From Vibrio vulnificus NBRC 15645 = ATCC 27562 (GTDB taxonomy: Bacteria; Pseudomonadota; Gammaproteobacteria; Enterobacterales; Vibrionaceae): 64,000 nucleotides of DNA. Position numbers and translations under genes: made by a program. Every line of letters begins with the position of its first letter. The first letter of the stretch is position 1. Under the pieces are notes generated by a model. It searched no databases, was not told the DNA's origin, and saw only the letters and a program-made list of their open reading frames with translations. Below, piece after piece: positions 10,569 through 27,869 of this stretch. The stretch lies in contig NZ_CP012881.1 in assembly GCF_002224265.1 (NCBI RefSeq), forward strand, positions 1,860,001 through 1,924,000, in the 5' to 3' direction.

Positions 10569-11231
10569 ATGCGTAATAAAATCGCTACCATTTGTGCACT
10601 ATTGGCACCATTAGGCCTGTTTTCTGCGACCTGCCAAGCCAGTGTGGAAACCACGGTAGGCGCCGAATTTTGGAATGTGAAAACGAAAGTCAATGAAGTT
10701 GACCGTGATCGTGCCGCCACTGGGACCTATTACGCATCGATTGAGCATGAAGTAAAATATTTGCCAGACATGCGTGTGCGTTACACTTCGGTTGATGCCG
10801 ATTACATGGCATTCGATAAGCTGGATCTAACGCTTTACTTTAATTTGCTTGAGCACGATTTGATGCACTTTGATGCGGGTATCACCTTCAGCGATTTGAG
10901 CAACACCAAGTATCTCAATGTTGCGGACTTAGCCGCAGGCGAGTCTTCGTTTGATGAGATGATTTGGGCTTGGTATGGCTACGGTGAAATTAACGTACCA
11001 AAAACCAATTTTGATGTGATTGGTGAGATGAACTTTGGTAACAACAAAGGCATCAAGAGTACAGATTTGATGGCAGGCATGCAGTATCGATTGCCTTTTG
11101 AGGGGTCGGAAGTGGCTTTACGTGCGGGTTACCGCGTGATTGACTTGGAAGCCGATGCTTTTGCTTCCTCTTTGGGTAAATCATTTATCTTCGCCCATGG
11201 CTGGTTTTTAGGCGCGCAATATCGCTTTTAA
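10569..11231 (+). CDS. TIGR04219 family outer-membrane beta-barrel protein
   Basis: A 220-aa predicted outer-membrane barrel. The signal peptide covers about residues 1-24 (ends CQA before SVETTVG). The mature protein alternates in strand pattern and contains VGAEFWNVKTK at the start, the acidic-aromatic repeats DMRVRYTSVDADYMAFDKLDLTLYFNLLEHD (as separate short strands), and a C-terminal Phe in FLGAQYRF, the barrel signature. It matches the conserved but uncharacterised family found in Vibrio, Shewanella and relatives. It is monocistronic with its own terminator. The function is not known. Confidence 0.8.
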   Translation: MRNKIATICALLAPLGLFSATCQASVETTVGAEFWNVKTKVNEVDRDRAATGTYYASIEHEVKYLPDMRVRYTSVDADYMAFDKLDLTLYFNLLEHDLMHFDAGITFSDLSNTKYLNVADLAAGESSFDEMIWAWYGYGEINVPKTNFDVIGEMNFGNNKGIKSTDLMAGMQYRLPFEGSEVALRAGYRVIDLEADAFASSLGKSFIFAHGWFLGAQYRF

Positions 11232-11248
11232 TCACCAATGAGAATTTG

Positions 11249-11282
11249 AAAAGGCCGCTAAGTTATAAGCGGCCTTTTTTTA
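11249..11282 (+). terminator. Rho-independent terminator after the TIGR04219 gene
   Basis: AAAGGCCGCT pairs with AGCGGCCTTT and is followed by a T run. Confidence 0.9.
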
Positions 11283-11379
11283 TATCTCTTATCTATAAAA
11301 CTCGGCAAATAATTCGCATTGGTGGCAAATTCGTCCATGCTTATTGATGTCATCATCAAAAGTCAGACAGGGACCGTGT

Positions 11380-11610
11380 ATGACCATTACCGAGTTAAGA
11401 AACTTATATCGAGAGAAGCAGTTGGTTGAGGCGATCATTGAACCTTCAATACAGGAGGGGGCGTGGGTGGTGGAGTTTCGCCATGCGAGAGGTGGCTTTG
11501 TTTTGCTGACAGACAGCCATGGCGAAGAGTGCCAGTATCAAGATCTTGATGAAGCGTCCAAATCCGCAATGGCGGTCGGCTTTCAACAAGTCAGAGTGGA
11601 AACCCGCTGA
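11380..11610 (+). CDS. Small conserved hypothetical protein
   Basis: A 76-aa soluble acidic protein with no signal peptide or membrane segment; I do not recognise its family with confidence. It starts MTITELRNLYREK (a helix) and continues with a compact alpha/beta-looking core, VEAIIEPSIQEGAWVVEFRH, then GFVLLTDSHGEECQYQDLDEASKSA and a final helix/strand GFQQVRVE. The ATG at 11380 is preferred (GGGACC eleven bases before); upstream ATGs at 11344/11347 add residues of no clear character. It lies between a terminator and cysJ on the same strand, 114 bases upstream of it, so could be transcribed alone. Confidence 0.65.
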   Translation: MTITELRNLYREKQLVEAIIEPSIQEGAWVVEFRHARGGFVLLTDSHGEECQYQDLDEASKSAMAVGFQQVRVETR

Positions 11611-11724
11611 TCTCTCAGGCTTTGCTTACTTCCAAAAAGTTATAAAACATTCACTTCTATTCTTTCTTGTTATTAAAAAGAGTGGTTAATCTATCGTCAC
11701 GCAATGAATAGGGATGTCGTGACT

Positions 11725-13575
11725 ATGTCTTCTCAAAAGAAAGTGTCATCAGGAAACACTACTCCATCAGGATTGGCTGGCTTAGCTAGCCCACTCAACG
11801 ATCAACAAATTAATCTATTACAGCAGATTTCAGATTTATCACCGCAGCAATTGGCTTGGGTGAGTGGCTACTTTTGGGGATTGTCGCAAAGTGCCGCGCC
11901 ATCCGCTGTCACGCCTATCGCTCAAGCGGTTTCGGCTGTGGCTGCTAAACCCGCAGGAAAACTGACGATTATCTTTGCGTCTCAAACCGGCAACGCCAAA
12001 GGGGTTGCTGAAGCGCTGGAACAAGAGGCCAAAGCAGAAGGTATTGCTGTTCAGTTATTTGACGCGAGCGATTACAAAGGTAAAAACTTAGCCAATGAAA
12101 CTCATGTCATTATTGTCGCGTCCACCAATGGTGAAGGTGAAGCGCCAGATAATGCCATCGAATTGCATGAGTTCTTGCAATCGAAGAAAGCACCGAAGTT
12201 GCCAAACCTACAATACGGTGTGATTGGTTTAGGTGACTCAAGTTACGAGTTTTTCTGTCAGACGGGCAAAGATTTCGATGCCTATCTTACCAAGCTGGGT
12301 GCGACGCCATTCATCGAGCGTGTCGATTGTGATGTTGATTATGATGCATCGGCAGCACAGTGGCGTAAACAGGCGCTAGAAAAAGTAAAGGATGCGTTGT
12401 CTGCGGGAGTTGAAGCTGACGTGGTTCAATTGCCAGTCGCGCAATTGGCAGCAGGACATGCTCTCTATACTAAGCAAAACCCTTATGCTGCGACGCTACT
12501 GACCAGCCAAAAAATCACAGGCCGAGATTCTGGTAAAGACGTTCGTCATGTAGAAATCGATCTCGCTGGCTCAGGCATCACTTATCAGCCGGGAGATGCC
12601 TTAGGGGTGTGGTTTGAGAACAGTGGTGAGTTAGCCAATCAAGTGCTAGCCAAAGTGGGATTATCTGGAGTAGAAAGCATTGATGTGGACGGTGAAAGTC
12701 TCTCTATTCACAGTGCTTTGGTGAGTAAGTTTGAAATTACCTCTTCTAATCCTCAACAAGTGGAAAAGTTTGCCCTGCTTTCCGGTAGCAAAAAGCTGCT
12801 AAAACTGGTGGAAGAGAAAGACAAGCTGCGCGAGTACGCAGGTAATACGCAGCTTGTGGATCTGTTAGCGGAAAAGCAAACCAAACTTACGGCAGAGGAG
12901 TTGGTGGGACTACTGCGTCGCCTTACTCCAAGGCTGTACTCCATTGCCTCGAGCCAAACGGAAGTGGATGAAGAAGTCCATCTTACAGTAGGGCTAGTAG
13001 AGTATGAGTTCAAAGGCGAACAACGCTTTGGTGGAGCCTCCAGTTATTTAGCCCAACGTCTAGAAGAAGGTGAGCAAGTAAACATCTTTGTAGAGAACAA
13101 CAATAACTTCAAGTTGCCAGTAGACGATAATGTCCCAGTCATCATGGTTGGACCTGGTACGGGTATTGCGCCTTTCCGCAGTTTCATCCAAGAGCGTGAT
13201 AACCGCGGTGCTGAAGGCAAAAACTGGTTGTTCTTTGGTGATCGTACCTTTACACAAGATTTCCTCTACCAGGTTGAGTGGCAGAAGTATCTGAAATCTG
13301 GCCTGCTGACAAAACTCGATGTCGCTTTTAGTCGTGACCAAGCAGAGAAAGTCTATGTACAGCAACGCATCTTAGAAAATGCAGCGCAAGTATGGCAGTG
13401 GATTCAAGAAGGCGCCTATCTCTATGTCTGTGGCGATGCGAACCGAATGGCAAAAGATGTTCATCAGGCATTCGTCGCTGTGGCAGAACAAGAAGGTAAG
13501 ATGTCACGCGATGACGCAGAAGAATTTATTAACGACTTACGTAAAGCAAAACGTTATCAAAGGGATGTGTACTAA
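11725..13575 (+). CDS. cysJ: Assimilatory sulfite reductase (NADPH) flavoprotein subunit
   Basis: CysJ passes electrons from NADPH through FAD and FMN to the CysI hemoprotein for six-electron reduction of sulfite to sulfide. Start 11725 gives 616 aa; an in-frame ATG at 11704 gives 623 and cannot be excluded. The N-terminal segment [15 protein letters not shown] matches E. coli CysJ. Then come an FMN flavodoxin domain ([15 protein letters not shown], about residues 82-97), a connecting domain, the FAD motif RLYSIASS, and the NADPH region [16 protein letters not shown] with [13 protein letters not shown]. It ends in DVY, as the family does. The stop overlaps the cysI start by one base, so translation is coupled. 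Confidence 0.97.
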   Translation: MSSQKKVSSGNTTPSGLAGLASPLNDQQINLLQQISDLSPQQLAWVSGYFWGLSQSAAPSAVTPIAQAVSAVAAKPAGKLTIIFASQTGNAKGVAEALEQEAKAEGIAVQLFDASDYKGKNLANETHVIIVASTNGEGEAPDNAIELHEFLQSKKAPKLPNLQYGVIGLGDSSYEFFCQTGKDFDAYLTKLGATPFIERVDCDVDYDASAAQWRKQALEKVKDALSAGVEADVVQLPVAQLAAGHALYTKQNPYAATLLTSQKITGRDSGKDVRHVEIDLAGSGITYQPGDALGVWFENSGELANQVLAKVGLSGVESIDVDGESLSIHSALVSKFEITSSNPQQVEKFALLSGSKKLLKLVEEKDKLREYAGNTQLVDLLAEKQTKLTAEELVGLLRRLTPRLYSIASSQTEVDEEVHLTVGLVEYEFKGEQRFGGASSYLAQRLEEGEQVNIFVENNNNFKLPVDDNVPVIMVGPGTGIAPFRSFIQERDNRGAEGKNWLFFGDRTFTQDFLYQVEWQKYLKSGLLTKLDVAFSRDQAEKVYVQQRILENAAQVWQWIQEGAYLYVCGDANRMAKDVHQAFVAVAEQEGKMSRDDAEEFINDLRKAKRYQRDVY

Positions 13576-15311
13576 TGACTTTTTCTATTGAAAATAATAA
13601 GCAGATTGTATTAGGCGAAGAATTAGGAAAGTTGTCTGATAACGAACGTCTTAAAACGCAGAGTAACTTCCTACGTGGCACGATAGAGCAGGATCTACAA
13701 GACCGAATCACAGGCGGATTTACCGCGGATAACTTCCAGTTGATTCGCTTCCACGGTATGTATCAGCAGGATGACCGTGATATTCGTAACGAGCGCGCAA
13801 AACAGAAACTTGAGCCTCTACATAACGTGATGCTACGTGCACGTATGCCGGGTGGTATCATTACGCCCAAACAATGGTTAGCGATTGACAAGTTTGCTAC
13901 CGAGCACTCGCTTTATGGCAGTATTCGTCTGACCACGCGTCAAACGTTCCAGTTTCACGGTGTACTTAAGCCGAACATCAAGCTAATGCATCAGACACTA
14001 AATAGCATTGGTATTGATTCGATTGCGACGGCGGGTGATGTTAACCGTAATGTGTTGTGTACAACCAACCCGGTTGAATCGGAACTTCATCAAGAAGCCT
14101 ACGAATGGGCGAAAAAAATCAGTGAGCATTTGCTGCCTAAAACCAAAGCGTATGCAGAGATTTGGTTAGATGGTGAAAAAGTGGAAACCACGGAAGATGA
14201 TGAGCCGATCCTAGGTAAAACCTACTTACCGCGTAAGTTTAAAACGACCGTCGTGATCCCTCCACAAAATGATGTGGACGTTCATGCCAATGATCTTAAC
14301 TTTGTCGCGATTGCTGAAAATGGCAAATTGATTGGCTTTAACGTGTTGGTGGGCGGTGGTTTGGCGATGACACATGGTGATACGTCGACTTACCCACGTC
14401 GTGCTGATGATTTTGGCTACATTCCGCTAGAGAAAACACTGGATGTGGCTGCTGCTGTCGTCACGACGCAACGCGATTGGGGTAACCGCTCGAATCGTAA
14501 AAATGCCAAAACCAAGTACACTTTGGACCGTGTGGGTACAGATGTCTTTAAAGCGGAAGTGGAAAAGCGTGCTGGGATTAAGTTTGAAACCAGTCGTCCG
14601 TATGAGTTCACTGAGCGCGGCGATCGCATTGGCTGGGTTGAAGGGATTGATGGTAAGCACCATCTCACCCTGTTTATTGAGAATGGTCGTCTACTCGATT
14701 ATCCCGGCAAACCCCTGAAAACAGGTGTGGCAGAAATCGCTAAAATTCATAAAGGTGATTTCCGTATGACCGCTAACCAAAACTTAATTGTGGCTGGTGT
14801 CTCTAAGAGCAACAAAGCCAAAATAGAGAAGTTGGCGCGTGAGCACGGTTTGATGGATGACGGCGTTAGCGAGCAGCGCAAGAACTCGATGGCGTGTGTG
14901 GCATTCCCTACCTGCCCGCTAGCAATGGCGGAAGCAGAGCGCTTCCTGCCTCAGTTTGTTACCGATGTAGAAGGTATTCTGGACAAGCATGGCCTAGATA
15001 AAGAAGACAACATCATTTTGCGAGTCACGGGCTGTCCGAATGGTTGTGGCCGTGCAATGTTGGCGGAAATCGGCTTAGTTGGTAAAGCGCCAGGTCGTTA
15101 CAATCTCCATCTTGGTGGCAACCGTGGTGGTACACGAGTGCCGAAGATGTATAAAGAGAACATCACCGACACGCAAATATTAGATGAAATTGATGCGCTT
15201 GTTGGCCGTTGGGCGAAAGAGCGTTTGGATGGCGAATGCTTTGGTGATTTCACTATACGTGCTGGCATTGTTGAAGAGGTCATCATTTCTAAAAGGGATT
15301 TCTATGCTTGA
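13575..15311 (+). CDS. cysI: Assimilatory sulfite reductase (NADPH) hemoprotein subunit
   Basis: CysI reduces sulfite to sulfide using siroheme coupled to a 4Fe-4S cluster. The protein is 578 aa, close to the E. coli length. Cluster cysteines are present in [16 protein letters not shown] and [12 protein letters not shown] (about residues 440 and 485). Siroheme/sulfite-binding arginines are in [12 protein letters not shown], and CTTNPVESE also matches the family. The ATG overlaps the cysJ TAA (TAATG), and the stop overlaps cysH by eight bases. The compact overlap chain indicates one cysJIH operon making sulfide for cysteine synthesis. Confidence 0.98.
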   Translation: MTFSIENNKQIVLGEELGKLSDNERLKTQSNFLRGTIEQDLQDRITGGFTADNFQLIRFHGMYQQDDRDIRNERAKQKLEPLHNVMLRARMPGGIITPKQWLAIDKFATEHSLYGSIRLTTRQTFQFHGVLKPNIKLMHQTLNSIGIDSIATAGDVNRNVLCTTNPVESELHQEAYEWAKKISEHLLPKTKAYAEIWLDGEKVETTEDDEPILGKTYLPRKFKTTVVIPPQNDVDVHANDLNFVAIAENGKLIGFNVLVGGGLAMTHGDTSTYPRRADDFGYIPLEKTLDVAAAVVTTQRDWGNRSNRKNAKTKYTLDRVGTDVFKAEVEKRAGIKFETSRPYEFTERGDRIGWVEGIDGKHHLTLFIENGRLLDYPGKPLKTGVAEIAKIHKGDFRMTANQNLIVAGVSKSNKAKIEKLAREHGLMDDGVSEQRKNSMACVAFPTCPLAMAEAERFLPQFVTDVEGILDKHGLDKEDNIILRVTGCPNGCGRAMLAEIGLVGKAPGRYNLHLGGNRGGTRVPKMYKENITDTQILDEIDALVGRWAKERLDGECFGDFTIRAGIVEEVIISKRDFYA

Positions 15312-16080
15312 TTCTGTTGCTTCAACGCTGCAGCTATCAGAATTGCTCACGTTAACCAAGGCGGAGCAAAGTCTCCGCCTTGCCGAAATCAACGTTGAGT
15401 TAGAGATGCTGTCAGCTCACGATAGGGTCGCTTGGGCTCTGCAAAATTTAGAAGGGGCACACGCTGTTTCGTCGAGTTTTGGGATTCAAGCGGCTGTCAT
15501 GCTGCATTTGGTATCGAAGCAGCAAGCCGATATTCCCGTCATTTTGACCGATACGGGCTACCTATTTCCTGAAACGTATCAATTTATTGATGAGTTAACT
15601 GAATCTCTAAACCTAAATCTCAAAGTATACCGAGCGAATGAGAGTGCAAACTGGCAGGAAGCTCGATATGGCAAACTGTGGGAGCAAGGTATAGAAGGTA
15701 TAGAGAAATACAATAAGCTTAATAAAGTCGAACCTATGCGTCGGGCACTGAATGAGCTCAATGTTAAAACCTGGTTTTCCGGGTTACGTCGAGAGCAATC
15801 TCAATCCCGAGCCGGTCTACCTATTCTTTCGATACAAAATGGTGTGTTTAAGTTTTTACCTGTAGTGGATTGGAGTAACAAAGACGTACACTACTATTTA
15901 AAAGAACACGGTCTTTCATATCACCCCCTTTGGGATCAGGGCTATCTTTCTGTCGGGGATACGCATACAACCCAAAAATGGGAGCCAGGGATGAGTGAAG
16001 AAGAAACTCGTTTCTTTGGCTTGAAGCGTGAGTGTGGTCTTCACGAAGAAGATAATGAACAAGATGGTTCTGGTATTTAA
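15304..16080 (+). CDS. cysH: Phosphoadenosine phosphosulfate (PAPS) reductase
   Basis: CysH reduces PAPS to sulfite with thioredoxin as donor. The protein is 258 aa from the ATG at 15304, which overlaps the end of cysI by eight bases and sits after AAAAGGGA. The frame is open further upstream to 15184, but that part lies inside cysI. Motifs: [13 protein letters not shown] (PP-loop), [27 protein letters not shown], and the single catalytic cysteine near the C-terminus in KRECGLHEE. The absence of the paired CC motifs of APS reductases says it acts on PAPS, not APS. Confidence 0.97.
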   Translation: MLDSVASTLQLSELLTLTKAEQSLRLAEINVELEMLSAHDRVAWALQNLEGAHAVSSSFGIQAAVMLHLVSKQQADIPVILTDTGYLFPETYQFIDELTESLNLNLKVYRANESANWQEARYGKLWEQGIEGIEKYNKLNKVEPMRRALNELNVKTWFSGLRREQSQSRAGLPILSIQNGVFKFLPVVDWSNKDVHYYLKEHGLSYHPLWDQGYLSVGDTHTTQKWEPGMSEEETRFFGLKRECGLHEEDNEQDGSGI

Positions 16081-16092
16081 TAATAGAGAAGC

Positions 16093-16120
16093 TAAAAGGC
16101 CGCAGATGCGGTCTTTTATT
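16093..16120 (+). terminator. Rho-independent terminator of cysJIH
   Basis: AAAGGCCGC pairs with GCGGTCTTT (one G-T pair) around a four-base loop, followed by a T-rich tail. Confidence 0.75.
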
Positions 16121-16254
16121 TAGCTGCAAAACGGGCTTTGTGGATAACTTTGTGGGTATTTTGTTGGTTTGTTTTGGGTAAAGTTGGATAAATGGCGCTT
16201 TGAATGGATTTTGTTCGTTTAAGCTTTGTTTTTGCAATTTTCTCAAAATAACAC

Positions 16255-16282
16255 TTGCCAATGTGAGCGGGATCTCTATAAT
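16255..16282 (+). promoter_or_regulatory. rRNA operon 1 promoter P1
   Basis: TTGCCA and a perfect TATAAT are 16 bases apart. An AT-rich tract upstream (about 16228-16250) fits an UP element, and the C-rich stretch GCCACCTC after the -10 fits the discriminator of a stringently controlled rrn promoter. Confidence 0.7.
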
Positions 16283-16371
16283 GCCACCTCATCGACAGGG
16301 CGAGGGCTCACAAGGGTTTCAAGCTTGTTCGATAGGCCAGAAAGAAAAATGAAATAATTTTGAAAAAGTGT

Positions 16372-16399
16372 TTGACACTGAAAATTATCTCGCTAGAAT
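16372..16399 (+). promoter_or_regulatory. rRNA operon 1 promoter P2
   Basis: A perfect TTGACA and TAGAAT are 16 bases apart, followed by the GC-rich discriminator GGCCGCC. With P1 117 bases upstream this makes the tandem promoter layout usual for rrn operons. Confidence 0.8.
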
Positions 16400-16440
16400 G
16401 GCCGCCTCTTCCGAAGTGATGTGATTCGCAAAAGAAGAAA

Positions 16441-16452
16441 GCTCTTTAACAA
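16441..16452 (+). promoter_or_regulatory. boxA antitermination element, rRNA operon 1 leader
   Basis: GCTCTTTAACAA matches the Nus-factor boxA consensus TGCTCTTTAACA and lies about 150 bases before the 16S gene. Confidence 0.75.
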
Positions 16453-16467
16453 TATAAACCTATCAAT

Positions 16468-16491
16468 CTGTGTGGGCACTCGTTGATGATA
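16468..16491 (+). other. 16S precursor RNase III stem, left half (operon 1)
   Basis: The bases beginning ATCAATCTGTGTGG are complementary to 18156-18180 after the 16S gene (ending CACACAGATTGAT). Such flanking stems are cut by RNase III to release pre-16S rRNA. The same pair exists in operon 2. Confidence 0.65.
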
Positions 16492-16598
16492 ATCCAAAAG
16501 ATTTATCAATGAACTGAGTGACCAAAACGATACTAAGTATCGGCACAGTCAATTTATTCAGTATTCATTGAGCCGAAGCGAAAGCTTCAAAAAACTTT

Positions 16599-18141
<1,543 letters not shown>

Positions 18142-18203
18142 TACGATGATTATTGCGATGAGTGTTCACACAGATTGATACGGTTTAGATTAGAGCATCT
18201 AGT

Positions 18204-18280
18204 GGGTCTGTAGCTCAGGTGGTTAGAGCGTACGCCTGATAAGCGTAAGGTCGGTGGTTCGAGTCCACTCAGACCCACCA
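18204..18280 (+). tRNA. tRNA-Ile (anticodon GAT)
   Basis: A 77-nt gene with acceptor GGGTCTG / CAGACCC, anticodon loop CTGATAA, T arm GGTTCGAGTCC and encoded CCA. It stands in the 16S-23S spacer of operon 1. Confidence 0.98.
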
Positions 18281-18289
18281 CTCAACGAT

Positions 18290-18365
18290 GGGGTTATAGC
18301 TCAGCTGGGAGAGCGCCTGCCTTGCACGCAGGAGGTCTGCGGTTCGATCCCGCATAGCTCCACCA
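18290..18365 (+). tRNA. tRNA-Ala (anticodon TGC), operon 1
   Basis: A 76-nt gene with anticodon loop CTTGCAC and encoded CCA. The acceptor 5' strand is GGGGTTA, one base different from the operon 2 copy (GGGGCTA), so position 5 makes a T-G wobble here and a C-G pair there. Confidence 0.98.
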
Positions 18366-18647
18366 TCTTTAAGGGTTTTTCCTTAAGAATCTTTAAAAAT
18401 GGTTTTCATTAGAAAATCTGCTCTTTAACAATTTGGAAAGCTGACAAAACAACAATTTATTGTTGTTTGTAAAGTTCTCAATGTTTGTCTTTAAGACAAA
18501 CACCAACAAACACATTCAAGTGTTCTTGGGAATGTCACTTTTAAGTGACTATTCGAAATTGAGTCCGGCAAAATCAACGCTATCTCGCTCATTCAAATAA
18601 TGAGATAGCAACTTTGGTTGTTTAACAAAGACCCTTTGGGGTTGTAT
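18366..18647 (+). other. 16S-23S spacer between tRNA-Ala and 23S, operon 1
   Basis: The spacer contains boxA, the left half of the 23S processing stem, an ACAACAATTTATTGTTGT hairpin and the TTTGTCTTTAAGACAAA hairpin. No gene is present. It is nearly the same as the corresponding part of operon 2, with a few small differences near 18533-18550. Confidence 0.8.
18419..18443 (+). promoter_or_regulatory. Spacer boxA and 23S processing stem, operon 1
   Basis: TGCTCTTTAACA (18419-18430) is a perfect boxA. The adjoining AATTTGGAAAGCTG pairs with CAGCTTTCCGAATT after the 23S gene (21600-21613), forming the RNase III stem for pre-23S. Confidence 0.7.
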
Positions 18648-21535
<2,888 letters not shown>

Positions 21536-21622
21536 GCAACACCCAAAGGGTTTTGATGGACTCAAAGCAAGAACGAATTGAATGTGTAGAGAACGCAAAC
21601 AGCTTTCCGAATTTTAAGAATT

Positions 21623-21742
21623 TGCTTGGCGACCATAGCGTTTTGGACCCACCTGAACCCATTCCGAACTCAGAAGTGAAACGAAATAGCGTCGATGGTA
21701 GTGTGGGGTTTCCCCATGTGAGAGTAGAACATCGCCAGGCTT
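21623..21742 (+). rRNA. rrf: 5S ribosomal RNA, operon 1
   Basis: 120 nt from TGCTTGGCGACC to GCCAGGCTT, with the invariant CCGAACTCAGAAGTGAAAC segment. It is identical to the operon 2 copy in all parts I compared. Confidence 0.97.
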
Positions 21743-21810
21743 TTAATTCGACTTGTCTTTAATTAGACGAGTCACCATAAAGTTTTAAGCAAAAAGCTTA
21801 GAGTTTTATG

Positions 21811-21838
21811 TTGACTTACAGAGTCAATCGCGTATTAT
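21811..21838 (+). promoter_or_regulatory. rRNA operon 2 promoter
   Basis: TTGACT and TATTAT are 16 bases apart and followed by ACGCACCTCGC, a GC-rich discriminator. It lies 195 bases before 16S copy 2. Only one clear promoter is seen here, against two for operon 1. Confidence 0.75.
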
Positions 21839-21875
21839 ACGCACCTCGCTTAAGTGCTAAGGCGCTGAAAGCAAA

Positions 21876-21887
21876 GCTCTTTAACAA
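21876..21887 (+). promoter_or_regulatory. boxA antitermination element, rRNA operon 2 leader
   Basis: GCTCTTTAACAA, the same element as in operon 1. Confidence 0.75.
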
Positions 21888-22032
21888 TATAAACCTATCA
21901 ATCTGTGTGGGCACTCGTTGATGATAATCCAAAAGATTTATCAATGAACTGAGTGACCAAAACGATACTAAGTATCGGCACAGTCAATTTATTCAGTATT
22001 CATTGAGCCGAAGCGAAACTTCAAAAAACTTT

Positions 22033-23575
<1,543 letters not shown>

Positions 23576-23642
23576 TACGATGATTATTGCGATGAGTGTT
23601 CACACAGATTGATATGGTTTAGAAAGTTTAGAGTATCTTAGT

Positions 23643-23718
23643 GTCCCGTTCGTCTAGAGGCCTAGGACACCGCCCTTTCACGGCGGTAACAGGGGTTCGA
23701 CTCCCCTACGGGATACCA
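23643..23718 (+). tRNA. tRNA-Glu (anticodon TTC)
   Basis: A 76-nt gene with anticodon loop CTTTCAC, T arm GGGGTTCGACTCCCC and encoded CCA. The acceptor GTCCCGT / ACGGGAT has a G-T pair at position 1-72. Confidence 0.97.
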
Positions 23719-23719
23719 T

Positions 23720-23795
23720 GGGTCGTTAGCTCAGTCGGTAGAGCAGTTGACTTTTAATCAATTGGTCGCAGGTTCGAATCCTGCACGACCCACCA
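23720..23795 (+). tRNA. tRNA-Lys (anticodon TTT)
   Basis: A 76-nt gene with acceptor GGGTCGT / ACGACCC, anticodon loop CTTTTAA and encoded CCA. It starts two bases after tRNA-Glu. Confidence 0.98.
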
Positions 23796-23809
23796 TTACT
23801 TCAAGAGTT

Positions 23810-23885
23810 GGGGCTATAGCTCAGCTGGGAGAGCGCCTGCCTTGCACGCAGGAGGTCTGCGGTTCGATCCCGCATAGCTCCACCA
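23810..23885 (+). tRNA. tRNA-Ala (anticodon TGC), operon 2
   Basis: A 76-nt gene, equal to the operon 1 copy except for C instead of T at position 5. Encoded CCA. Confidence 0.98.
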
Positions 23886-23899
23886 TTCTTGAACGCAAT

Positions 23900-23975
23900 G
23901 GGCGATTAGCTCAGTTGGGAGAGCACCTGCCTTACAAGCAGGGGGTCACTGGTTCGAACCCGGTATCGCCCACCA
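23900..23975 (+). tRNA. tRNA-Val (anticodon TAC)
   Basis: A 76-nt gene with acceptor GGGCGAT / ATCGCCC, anticodon loop CTTACAA and encoded CCA; last of four tRNAs in the operon 2 spacer. Confidence 0.98.
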
Positions 23976-24313
23976 CTCTTTAAATATTTTTAGTGTTTCT
24001 TAATGAAAACCACCTTCTTTATGTCTGTGGTTGATTTTTCGACGCTGAAAGTCTTTAAAAAGTGTGTTTCTCATAGAGAATTGCATTGCTCTTTAACAAT
24101 TTGGAAAGCTGACAAAACAACAATTTATTGTTGTTTGTAAAGTTCTCAATGTTTGTCTTTAAGACAAACACCAACAAACACATTCAAGTGTTCTTGGGAA
24201 GGTCACTTTAGTGACTATTCGAAATTGAGTCCGGCAAAATCAACGCTATCTCGCTCATTCAAATAATGAGATAGCAACTTTGGTTGTTTAACAAAGACCC
24301 TTTGGGGTTGTAT
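23976..24313 (+). other. 16S-23S spacer between tRNA-Val and 23S, operon 2
   Basis: No gene. It contains boxA TGCTCTTTAACA at 24087-24098, the left half of the 23S processing stem (24098-24111), and the same two hairpins as operon 1. The first 110 bases are unlike operon 1; the rest is almost identical. Confidence 0.8.
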
Positions 24314-27200
<2,887 letters not shown>

Positions 27201-27288
27201 ACAACACCCAAAGGGTTTTGATGGACTCAAAGCAAGAACGAATTTGAATGTGTAGAGAACGCAAACAGCTTTCCGAATTTTAAGAATT

Positions 27289-27408
27289 TGCTTGGCGACC
27301 ATAGCGTTTTGGACCCACCTGAACCCATTCCGAACTCAGAAGTGAAACGAAATAGCGTCGATGGTAGTGTGGGGTTTCCCCATGTGAGAGTAGAACATCG
27401 CCAGGCTT
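27289..27408 (+). rRNA. rrf: 5S ribosomal RNA, operon 2
   Basis: 120 nt, same boundaries and sequence as copy 1. It is followed 28 bases later by tRNA-Asp. Confidence 0.97.
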
Positions 27409-27436
27409 TTAATTTAGACTTAGGTCTAACCAGTGC

Positions 27437-27513
27437 GGAGCGGTAGTTCAGTTGGTTAGAATACCGGCCTGTCACGCCGGGGGTCGCGGGTTCGAGTCCC
27501 GTCCGCTCCGCCA
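27437..27513 (+). tRNA. tRNA-Asp (anticodon GTC)
   Basis: A 77-nt gene with acceptor GGAGCGG / CCGCTCC, anticodon loop CTGTCAC and encoded CCA. It is the distal tRNA of rRNA operon 2. Confidence 0.98.
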
Positions 27514-27522
27514 CTTATTTAG

Positions 27523-27550
27523 AAACCTCGCTGATTAGCGGGGTTTTTTT
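27523..27550 (+). terminator. Rho-independent terminator between tRNA-Asp and tRNA-Trp
   Basis: AACCTCGCT pairs with AGCGGGGTT (nine pairs, loop GATT), then seven T. It is a strong hairpin placed inside what is usually a continuous tRNA-Asp-tRNA-Trp unit. Confidence 0.85.
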
Positions 27551-27567
27551 AGATATAAGTAAAATTT

Positions 27568-27644
<77 letters not shown>

Positions 27645-27649
27645 TATTT

Positions 27650-27681
27650 AAGGCTCTGAACGAAAGTTCAGAGCCTTTTTC
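27650..27681 (+). terminator. Rho-independent terminator after tRNA-Trp
   Basis: AGGCTCTGAAC / GTTCAGAGCCT with loop GAAA and five T; the final stop of the rRNA-tRNA block. Confidence 0.92.
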
Positions 27682-27869
27682 ATATCCTATTTTAGAGTAT
27701 GTAAACTTCTGTTGTTGGTGACTATATCATCGACCCCATATTTCCTTTCGCCCCCTCTTTGCTTCTGCAAGCTCCTCTCTTGTTTGCTTATTTTATTCCA
27801 CCCTCCGTATTTGCTCTTGAATGATAGGCAAAAGCAACTAACTTTAATTTAAAGGGATGGGGGCGCATC

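Larger units (their letters stand above)
21743..22032 (+). other. Intergenic region between rRNA operons 1 and 2
   Basis: The 290 bases hold the end of operon 1 and the promoter and leader of operon 2. GACTTGTCT / AGACGAGTC (21750-21774) can form a hairpin but has no T run, so I do not call a terminator. From about 21873 the leader repeats that of operon 1, except for one missing G near 22019. Confidence 0.75.

Noticed and set aside
21750..21774. A hairpin after 5S copy 1 as the terminator of rRNA operon 1.
   Set aside because: The stem is fair but has no T tract on either side.
23747..23983. A 78-codon forward frame rich in motifs like GSNPVSPT.
   Set aside because: It runs through tRNA-Lys, -Ala and -Val; such translations are a known artefact of tRNA arrays.
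27645..27869. A genomic island inserted at tRNA-Trp.
   Set aside because: No integrase, no repeated tRNA 3' end and no composition change; the following genes have ordinary chromosomal character.
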